Shown here in pieces: positions 1 to 5,249 of a DNA stretch of 64,000 bases; within the stretch, counting starts at the first letter, position 1, and every line of letters begins with the position of its first letter. Below the pieces are notes generated by a model. The model saw only the letters and a list, made by a program, of their open reading frames with translations, was not told where the DNA came from and did no database searches. Source of the DNA: SUG1106 sp051883095 (GTDB lineage Bacteria > Bacillota > Clostridia > Peptostreptococcales > Anaerovoracaceae); contig JBJETB010000088.1 in NCBI GenBank assembly GCA_051883095.1, forward strand, positions 1 to 64,000, given 5' to 3'. The translations under genes and the position numbers were made by a program.

Positions 1-37
1 CATTGGGTTCATCAAAACAATCAAGGAGGTCATCATA

Positions 38-139
38 ATGACATTAGGTGAAAAAGTAATTGACAATATCCTGTACGTGACCGTTACAAATAATAAATAT
101 AAAAGGACTCGGGCGGTGCCTCAACATAGACATTGCTAA
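38..139 (+). CDS. possible small peptide ORF (33 aa), unrecognised
   Basis: An ATG follows a good ribosome binding site (AAGGAGGT, 8 bases upstream) and opens a 33-residue frame with a polar, basic C-terminus (ends RHRHC-like, TAA at 137). The 3' end runs into the terminator stem at 101-153. It is not hydrophobic, so it does not look like an intact holin-like toxin. It may be the remnant of a small gene cut by the adjacent Rpn-type element, or a chance ORF. I recognise no family. Confidence 0.2.
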   Translation: MTLGEKVIDNILYVTVTNNKYKRTRAVPQHRHC

Positions 140-153
140 ACCCGGTCCTTTTT
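101..153. terminator. bidirectional terminator hairpin
   Basis: The arms AAAAGGAC-TCGGG and CCCGG-TCCTTTTT pair with one bulge around a long loop. T-runs on both strands allow it to end the Rpn-type gene (minus strand) as well as anything coming from the left edge. Confidence 0.5.
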
Positions 154-158
154 CGATG

Positions 159-1016
159 CTATAAATTCAATTCAGTTATCATCTGATTTCTGAACGATTC
201 ATCAACCATCGCTTTCTTTAAATCATCAATGCGGTTCTGCTGCAAAAGCAGAATAGTAAGCTTGTTTTCCTGTTCGGCCTTAGCTTCAGCGGCGTCAGCC
301 TTAGCTTCGGCAGCGTCAGCTCTGGCCCGTTCGTGCTCAATTTCCCTTGCATCCAGTTCAAGCTGTTCCTGTACAGTCATAAATCCCTGCACCTCCTTGT
401 CATTGTTTGCACGCTCTACACGGGAATGGAGTTTCTTAATGAATGCATCATCATCCGAAACGATACCTTTATTCAGGTATGCGTAGAAAGTTTTAAGTTC
501 GGGAGGACATTTGTCCTCGGAACATTTCCCGTTTAATATAATTGTATACTGCCCATCATTTAAAGGCAAGTAAATTTTTTCTTCCAGCATACGGAATCTG
601 TAGATGGGCTCATCATGTTCCATGAGATCAAAGAGGCAGATAAAGATGACATAGCTGGGTTTTAGTGATCTGTAATCATTTCCGTGTTCCAGTGAATTAA
701 CTGCCATACTGGAATGATAGTATCGAGACCTCTTTGGCAGACTATCACGGTTGACAATCTGCAATTCTAAATCATATATGCAATCATCGTCCTCAAAGTA
801 GACATCGAGCCTTACAGATTTTGAAAAGATGCTGGGGATGATTGATTTCTCGGTTTCTATGTAGTCAAGATTAATTACTGGTGAATCAGTAAAATGTATC
901 TCGCGTACCTTTCGTTCGGGGATAACTCGTGAAAGAAGTTCTTTACAAAGTTCAGCATCTCTCATTACAATTGCAAACATTAACTGATTAGTGAGTTTAT
1001 ACTTAATATTACACAT
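159..1016 (-). CDS. Rpn family / PD-(D/E)XK nuclease-type putative transposase
   Basis: This 285-residue protein has the layout of the Rpn/YhgA-like PD-(D/E)XK family: an N-terminal KLTNQLMFAIVM segment, a nuclease core with a VRLDVYFED-type Asp strand followed by YDLELQIV (the D...ExQ pattern of the fold), and a C-terminal tail of Ala/Glu/Lys repeats (AAEAKAD units, about residues 235-250) that should be a coiled coil. Family members are recombination-promoting nucleases that occur in many diverged copies in Clostridia and related bacteria. It stands alone, facing left, and ends at a bidirectional terminator. The start is supported by an AGGAG-type site just upstream on the minus strand. The family call is good; biological role in this strain is unknown. 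Confidence 0.85.
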   Translation of the reverse strand: MCNIKYKLTNQLMFAIVMRDAELCKELLSRVIPERKVREIHFTDSPVINLDYIETEKSIIPSIFSKSVRLDVYFEDDDCIYDLELQIVNRDSLPKRSRYYHSSMAVNSLEHGNDYRSLKPSYVIFICLFDLMEHDEPIYRFRMLEEKIYLPLNDGQYTIILNGKCSEDKCPPELKTFYAYLNKGIVSDDDAFIKKLHSRVERANNDKEVQGFMTVQEQLELDAREIEHERARADAAEAKADAAEAKAEQENKLTILLLQQNRIDDLKKAMVDESFRNQMITELNL

Positions 1017-1117
1017 ATGTTAAAATACTCCTTTCTTGTTATATTCATAATTTTACCATAACATACAGAGATTTCAACACAAACCGTTCGACATATTTCG
1101 ACACGGAATAAATTATA

Positions 1118-1555
1118 TTATAAATGTGCCCGGTCATAGACGTCTTTGATTTCATCCGGCAGATTATCCGGAATCATCTGATTGAGCCTGTCTTCATTAC
1201 CGTCTTTAATGGCCTGTTCGTAGTACCAGCATTTGAAATCGATCATATCAAGAACACGGTTCATTTTTCGGATTTCCTCCTCAACGATTTCCTTGCGGCG
1301 GAGAAAGAAATCTCTGCGTACAGAATAGGTGCTGCTGCCTTCGGCACATAATTCCATGAACTGCTTGATATCCTTTATTTCCATACCGGTTTTTTTTAGA
1401 CATTCGATAATGCGAAGGGCTTCGATTTCTTTTTCACTGAATCTACGTATACCTGAGGAGCGTTCCAAACTTGGAAAAAGTCCTTCTTTATCATAATAGC
1501 GGAGGGTAGAAACGGGGATATTAAACAATTCTGACACTTGACCTATGGTATACAT
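1118..1555 (-). CDS. MerR family transcriptional regulator
   Basis: The 145-residue protein starts with a canonical MerR winged helix (YTIGQVSELFNIPVSTLRYYDKEG, seen in two pieces around residues 2-25), then RRFSEKEIEALRIIECLKKTGM and a long coiled-coil dimerisation helix. I chose the ATG at 1555 because it is preceded by AAAGGAG and gives the normal MerR N-terminus; a longer frame to 1627 would run through its own promoter region. There is no metal-binding Cys cluster in the C-terminus, so it resembles the organic/aldehyde/redox-sensing MerR members rather than metal sensors. It is divergent from the redox operon at 1692-4552, whose promoter has the 19-bp spacer characteristic of MerR-activated promoters, so it very probably controls that operon. 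Confidence 0.9.
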   Translation of the reverse strand: MYTIGQVSELFNIPVSTLRYYDKEGLFPSLERSSGIRRFSEKEIEALRIIECLKKTGMEIKDIKQFMELCAEGSSTYSVRRDFFLRRKEIVEEEIRKMNRVLDMIDFKCWYYEQAIKDGNEDRLNQMIPDNLPDEIKDVYDRAHL

Positions 1556-1585
1556 GAAAAAAACTCCTTTTTCTGCAAAAAAATC

Positions 1586-1616
1586 TTGACCTGAAGTCAG
1601 GTTTAGGTTATACAAT
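1586..1616 (+). promoter_or_regulatory. MerR-type promoter with 19-bp spacer and operator
   Basis: TTGACC (1586-1591) and TACAAT (1611-1616) are separated by 19 bp, two more than normal, as in promoters that MerR proteins untwist. Inside the spacer lies the dyad ACCTGA-AG-TCAGGT (1589-1602), and a wider ACCT...AGGT pair (1589-1608). It reads toward the flavodoxin-like gene at 1692. Confidence 0.75.
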
Positions 1617-1691
1617 GAAGATATCACAGGGTGGCTTCACTGTCAATGATCATATCGTGACAGACGAGTCGCGTTGAAAGGAGGATCTGAA

Positions 1692-2231
1692 ATGTCAAAA
1701 AACGTTCTTGTAATTAGCACAAGTTTAAGAAATAACAGCAATTCAGAAGTGCTGGCAGATTCATTTGCCGAGGGTGCAGAGAAGGCAGGACATCATGTTG
1801 AAAAGATTACCTTAAGGGATAAAAACATAGCTTTCTGCAAAGGCTGCATGGCATGTATGAAGCTTAAGGAATGCGTAATGAAAGATGATGCAGTTGAGAT
1901 TGCTGCCAGGATGCACGATGCTGAGGTTATCGCCTTTGCCAGCCCTATTTACTACTATGAGATGAGCGGGCAGATGAAGACTCTGCTGGACAGGGCCAAT
2001 TCACTATATGATTCGGATTACAAGTTCACAGATATCTATATGCTGACAGCTGCTGCTGAAGATGATGCACACACTCCGGACAGAGCTGTAGGCGGGCTGA
2101 CCGGATGGATTGACTGTTTTCCGAGGGCAAGTCTTAAAGGAACAGTTTTCGCAGGCGGAGTAAACGATGAAGGCGAGATTGAAGGCCATCCGGCAATCAA
2201 AGAAGCTTATGAAATGGGAGGAAGAATATGA
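1692..2231 (+). CDS. NAD(P)H-dependent oxidoreductase, flavodoxin-like fold (FMN)
   Basis: The 179-residue protein opens with VLVISTSLRNNSNSE, the phosphate-binding loop of NADPH-dependent FMN reductases, and has a CKGCMACMKLKEC cluster (about residues 50-62) typical of the iron-sulfur flavoprotein branch, followed by the FASPIYYYEMSGQMK flavin-binding strand-helix. It should bind FMN and transfer electrons in the cytoplasm; substrate is not predictable. The ATG at 1692 has AAGGAGG upstream; the earlier TTG at 1674 lies in the RBS region and is unlikely. Its stop overlaps the start of the DUF362 gene by 4 bp, so translation is coupled. It is the first gene downstream of the MerR-type promoter. 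Confidence 0.85.
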   Translation: MSKNVLVISTSLRNNSNSEVLADSFAEGAEKAGHHVEKITLRDKNIAFCKGCMACMKLKECVMKDDAVEIAARMHDAEVIAFASPIYYYEMSGQMKTLLDRANSLYDSDYKFTDIYMLTAAAEDDAHTPDRAVGGLTGWIDCFPRASLKGTVFAGGVNDEGEIEGHPAIKEAYEMGGRI

Positions 2232-3094
2232 AACCAGTTGTATATTTTACTAGAGAAATCACGCCTGAAAAGGTGCTGGAGCTTTATAAAAAAGCAGAGA
2301 AAGAGCTGCCGGGCAAGGTTGCAATCAAGCTGCATTCCGGAGAAAAGGGTAATCAGAACTTTCTGGGACCTGAATTCTGGAAGCCGGTCATCGAATATGT
2401 GGGAGGAACTGTAGTTGAGTGCAACACAGCTTATGACGGCGAGAGAAATGAAACACGCAAACACAAAAAGCTTTTAGAGGACCACGGATGGAGCAGATAT
2501 TTTGATGTGGATCTTCTTGATGCTGAAGGACCGGACATAGAGCTTGATATTCCAGATGGAAAGGTTATAAAGAAAAACTACATTGGAAAGGACATGGAAA
2601 ACTATGATTCCATGCTGGTGCTTTCCCACTTCAAGGGACATCCTATGGGCGGCTACGGCGGAGCGCTGAAACAGCTTTCCATAGGTGTGGCTTCTTCATA
2701 CGGAAAGGCTTACATCCACGGCGCAGGCGTGCCTGAGGACATATGGACTGCAGATCATAACGCTTTCCTTGAAGCTATGGCTGATGCGGCAGGTTCAGTG
2801 ATCGAGTATATGAAAGGCAACATTCTCTACGTAAATGTCATGAAAAACATGAGCGTTGACTGCGACTGCTGTGCTGTTGCAGAAGACCCTTGTATTGCAG
2901 ACATCGGAATTCTTGTTTCCACGGACCCTGTGGCCATTGACCAGGCCTGCATTGACCTGGTGTACGCATGCTCGGACCCGGGCAAGCCTCATCTCGTTGA
3001 AAGGATAGAAAGCAGAAACGGCGTGCACACCATCGAAGCCGCTGCAGACTTAGGATATGGCGTCAGAGAGTATGAGCTGGTTGAAGTAAAATAG
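2228..3094 (+). CDS. DUF362 domain-containing protein
   Basis: The 288-residue protein matches DUF362: VAIKLHSGEKGN near the start, a SHFKGHPMGGYGGALKQLS motif in the middle and the CIADIGILVSTDPVAIDQAC motif near the C-terminus. The extra ferredoxin domain that some DUF362 proteins carry is absent; instead there is a VDCDCC cluster around residue 213. Function of the family is not settled; members often sit with iron-sulfur and redox proteins, and this one is translationally coupled to an Fe-S flavoprotein-like gene and followed 12 bp later by a rubredoxin fusion, which supports a redox role. Confidence 0.85.
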   Translation: MKPVVYFTREITPEKVLELYKKAEKELPGKVAIKLHSGEKGNQNFLGPEFWKPVIEYVGGTVVECNTAYDGERNETRKHKKLLEDHGWSRYFDVDLLDAEGPDIELDIPDGKVIKKNYIGKDMENYDSMLVLSHFKGHPMGGYGGALKQLSIGVASSYGKAYIHGAGVPEDIWTADHNAFLEAMADAAGSVIEYMKGNILYVNVMKNMSVDCDCCAVAEDPCIADIGILVSTDPVAIDQACIDLVYACSDPGKPHLVERIESRNGVHTIEAAADLGYGVREYELVEVK

Positions 3095-3106
3095 GAGGAT
3101 TTTAAT

Positions 3107-4552
3107 ATGGCAATTTATAAATGTATGGTATGTGGAAATATTTACGATGAGGAAAAAGAGGGCAAGCCTGTTTCCGAGCTGGACAGCTGCCCGGTATGTA
3201 TGGTACCGGCTTCTTTTCTGAAACCTGTCGACGGTGAGCCGGCAGCAGAAGCACCATCCGCAACGGCAAAGGCTCAAAAAGCTGAGAATGCTGCAGCAGA
3301 AGATGGAACTTTAAAGCTGGAATATGACAGCACTACAGCACGCCATGACGAATCGAACAGATATATGGCTGAGATACACGAAATGGCTGTAACCGGCAAG
3401 TCTATAGGAGGCGCCATGAGCACCAGAATGCCTATGCCGAACTGGGACGATATTCTGCTTCTGGGAGCACAGCTCAACCCGGCTCCGCTCAACGACGGAG
3501 ACTTCGTTGAAACCAAGACTGTTATCGGCAAGCATGCAAAGAAACCTATGGTGCTGGAAAGCCCTGTTTACATATCTCACATGTCATTCGGAGCTTTATC
3601 CAAAGAAGTAAAAGTGGCTCTTGCAAAGGGTTCTGCTATGGCTAAAACAGCTATGTGCAGCGGTGAAGGCGGAATCCTGCCTGAAGAAAGAGAAGCATCA
3701 TATAAATACATATTTGAATATATCCCGAACAAGTACAGTGTAACCGACGAGAACCTGAGAAACGCTGATGCTATTGAGATTAAAATAGGTCAGGGAACCA
3801 AGCCGGGAATGGGCGGACACCTGCCGGGCGAAAAGGTGACTGCCGAAATCGCAGCAATCCGCGGCAAGAAGCAGGGTGAGGATGTTCAGAGCCCGAGCAA
3901 ATTCCCTGAGATAAACTCCAAGGAAGATCTTAAAGCCATGGTTGACATGCTGAGAGAACGTTCAGAAGGAAAGCCGATTGGAATCAAGATTGCTGCAGGA
4001 AACATTGAAGACGACCTTGAATACTGTGTTTTCGCAGAACCTGATTTCATAACCGTAGACGGAAGGGGAGGAGCTACAGGCTCAAGTCCGTTCTTCCTGA
4101 GAGAGGCCACTACGGTTCCTACCGTTTATGCGCTTAGCAGAGCCAGAAAGTATCTTGATTCAGTAGGCTCCGACATTTCACTGGTAATCACAGGAGGACT
4201 GAGAGTATCCGCTGACTTTGCCAAGGCATTGGCCATGGGAGCTGATGCAGTTGCTATCGCCAGCGCAGGACTTATCGCAGCTGCATGTCAGCAGTACCGT
4301 ATCTGTGGCACAGGTAAATGCCCTGTGGGAGTAGCTACTCAAGATCCGGAACTGAGAAAGAGACTTCATGTGGACGCTTCTGCTCAGAGAGTTGCAAACT
4401 TCCTGAACGTTTCCCTCGAAGAGCTTAAGACCTTCGCCAGAATAACAGGAAACACTTCGGTTCATGATCTTTCTATGGACAATCTTGTAACACTGGATAA
4501 GGAAATCGCCGAGTACACAGGTATCAGGCATGCCGGAAGTCCTCGGAGATAA
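3107..4552 (+). CDS. rubredoxin-glutamate synthase-like FMN protein fusion
   Basis: This 481-residue protein starts with a rubredoxin-like domain (residues 1-40) with CMVCG and CPVCM, the two Cys pairs that bind one iron. A flexible Ala-rich linker (about 45-65) leads to a glutamate synthase/FMN-dependent TIM-barrel domain (about 90-470) with SHMSFGALS, GEGGILPEE, KIGQGTKPGMGGHLPG and TVDGRGGATGSSP. The CRICGTGKCPVGVATQ segment corresponds to the region that holds the iron-sulfur cluster in GltS. It lacks the glutaminase domain, so it is not a complete glutamate synthase but one of the archaeal-type GltB-like oxidoreductases, probably fed by electrons through its own rubredoxin. It is last in the MerR-linked operon. 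Confidence 0.85.
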   Translation: MAIYKCMVCGNIYDEEKEGKPVSELDSCPVCMVPASFLKPVDGEPAAEAPSATAKAQKAENAAAEDGTLKLEYDSTTARHDESNRYMAEIHEMAVTGKSIGGAMSTRMPMPNWDDILLLGAQLNPAPLNDGDFVETKTVIGKHAKKPMVLESPVYISHMSFGALSKEVKVALAKGSAMAKTAMCSGEGGILPEEREASYKYIFEYIPNKYSVTDENLRNADAIEIKIGQGTKPGMGGHLPGEKVTAEIAAIRGKKQGEDVQSPSKFPEINSKEDLKAMVDMLRERSEGKPIGIKIAAGNIEDDLEYCVFAEPDFITVDGRGGATGSSPFFLREATTVPTVYALSRARKYLDSVGSDISLVITGGLRVSADFAKALAMGADAVAIASAGLIAAACQQYRICGTGKCPVGVATQDPELRKRLHVDASAQRVANFLNVSLEELKTFARITGNTSVHDLSMDNLVTLDKEIAEYTGIRHAGSPRR

Positions 4553-4586
4553 GCTGAAGAATAAAGATTGGCAAAAGTAATATATA

Positions 4587-4615
4587 TTGACCTGCGAACA
4601 AATGTTTGCTGTAAT
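4587..4615 (+). promoter_or_regulatory. toxin promoter with LexA (SOS) box in the spacer
   Basis: TTGACC (4587-4592), 17-bp spacer, TGTAAT (4610-4615). The spacer contains CGAACAAATGTTTG (4595-4608), which fits the Gram-positive LexA/DinR box CGAAC-N4-GTTYG exactly. LexA bound here would cover the promoter, so the toxin gene should be induced by DNA damage. Confidence 0.7.
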
Positions 4616-4646
4616 GAACACATAAGGAATGCCGTCTGGCGGTTCG

Positions 4647-4670
4647 GTCACTCTTCGAAAGGAGGGTGAC
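4647..4670 (+). promoter_or_regulatory. hairpin that hides the toxin Shine-Dalgarno
   Basis: GTCACTCTTC pairs along all ten bases (two G-U pairs) with GGAGGGTGAC around a GAAA tetraloop. The 3' arm is the ribosome binding site of the small toxin, 3 bases ahead of its ATG, so the folded leader should block translation. This is a common safeguard in type I toxin mRNAs. Confidence 0.65.
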
Positions 4671-4673
4671 AGG

Positions 4674-4763
4674 ATGAATACATATGTGACATTTAGCGAC
4701 ATTTGTCAGCTGGGTTTACTGATTGTAGCCATCATTTCTCTTTGCGCAATGCTTAGAAAATAA
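4674..4763 (+). CDS. holin-like type I toxin (29 aa membrane peptide)
   Basis: The ORF encodes 29 residues: a short polar N-terminus (MNTYVTFSDIC), one hydrophobic helix (LGLLIVAIISLCAM) and a basic end (LRK). This is the size and pattern of the small holin-like/TxpA-type toxins of Firmicutes that insert in the membrane. It has a very strong but hairpin-sequestered ribosome binding site, a LexA-box promoter, and an antisense promoter facing it from the 3' side. It is too short for routine gene finding. Toxicity is inferred from the architecture and not shown. Confidence 0.7.
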   Translation: MNTYVTFSDICQLGLLIVAIISLCAMLRK

Positions 4764-4853
4764 AACCGAAACCGCCAAACGATGCGTTTGACGGCTTCAA
4801 CCAAACATTATTTTGGATCGAACCGCCGTGCGAATGGCGGTGTTCCTTTTATT
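4764..4853 (-). ncRNA. candidate antisense RNA antitoxin
   Basis: A minus-strand promoter at 4860-4888 would start an RNA near 4853 that runs toward the toxin. On the minus strand, GCCGTCAAACG-CATC-GTTTGGCGG followed by a T-rich stretch (4796 down to about 4764) forms a plausible terminator, giving an RNA of about 90 nt fully complementary to the toxin 3' UTR. Convergent, 3'-overlapping RNA is the arrangement of the B. subtilis txpA/ratA pair. End points are estimates. Confidence 0.55.
4821..4850 (+). terminator. toxin mRNA terminator
   Basis: AACCGCC and GGCGGTGTT pair around a GTGCGAAT loop, followed by CCTTTTATT. It would end the toxin message about 60-90 bases after the stop codon, inside the region covered by the antisense RNA. 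Confidence 0.6.
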
Positions 4854-4859
4854 AACTCA

Positions 4860-4888
4860 ATGATACACGATTTTTATTTAAAAGTCAA
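4860..4888 (-). promoter_or_regulatory. antitoxin promoter
   Basis: Read on the minus strand: TTGACT, 17-bp spacer, TATCAT, close to the sigma-A consensus and stronger-looking than the toxin promoter, as expected if antitoxin RNA is in excess. Its -35 lies 9 bp from the -35 of the divergent valS promoter. Confidence 0.65.
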
Positions 4889-4897
4889 CATATCGAC

Positions 4898-4926
4898 TTG
4901 ACTTTTCCCTCAAAAGACAATAAAAT
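4898..4926 (+). promoter_or_regulatory. valS promoter
   Basis: TTGACT (4898-4903), 17-bp spacer, TAAAAT (4921-4926), placing a start near 4933 just ahead of the T-box leader. Confidence 0.55.
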
Positions 4927-4932
4927 GGTATA

Positions 4933-5168
4933 GTTAATAACTGCATATAAAACGGTGACGAAGAGGAGTAGCAAAAGTCAGCACTTTACAGAGAATTGCG
5001 GTCATGGGCTGAGAGCCGCGAGAGAAAGCGTTTTGTGAAGGTTGCTTCCGAGTTTTGATTGATAATGAGGGTCCGTATCAGCAGCGTGCAGGTACGGGAA
5101 CAAAGGTGGTACCGCGGAAAAGTATTTTCGTCCTTTGTGAGCTTAAAGGCTTGCAAGGGACTTTTTTA
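4933..5168 (+). promoter_or_regulatory. T-box riboswitch of valS
   Basis: The leader carries the T-box sequence AAAGGTGGTACCGCG (5103-5117), which pairs with the uncharged tRNA acceptor end, preceded by a GAAGAGGAGTAG stem I start and an AGAGA/GGCTGAGAGCC apical region. The alternative intrinsic terminator is formed by GTCCTTTGTGAGC and GGCTTGCAAGGGAC followed by six T (5130-5167). A GTT after GTGAAG near 5041 is a candidate valine specifier codon. Binding of uncharged tRNA-Val should favour the antiterminator and valS expression. Confidence 0.9.
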
Positions 5169-5249
5169 TGTCGGAGAATATGGCCGGCAGACAAAGTGAA
5201 AGGCCCCGAGGCAGCCTGAAAAAAATCATTTACAGGAAAGGAAAAAACA

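Noticed and set aside
229..486. Ser/Ala-rich + strand frame opposite the Rpn gene coiled coil
   Set aside because: Reverse reading of the AAEAKAD repeats; not a gene.
4178..4702. Minus-strand frame of 174 codons over the end of the rubredoxin-GltS gene and the toxin region
   Set aside because: It lies opposite a strongly supported gene, has no ribosome site and no protein-like features; it is a shadow frame.
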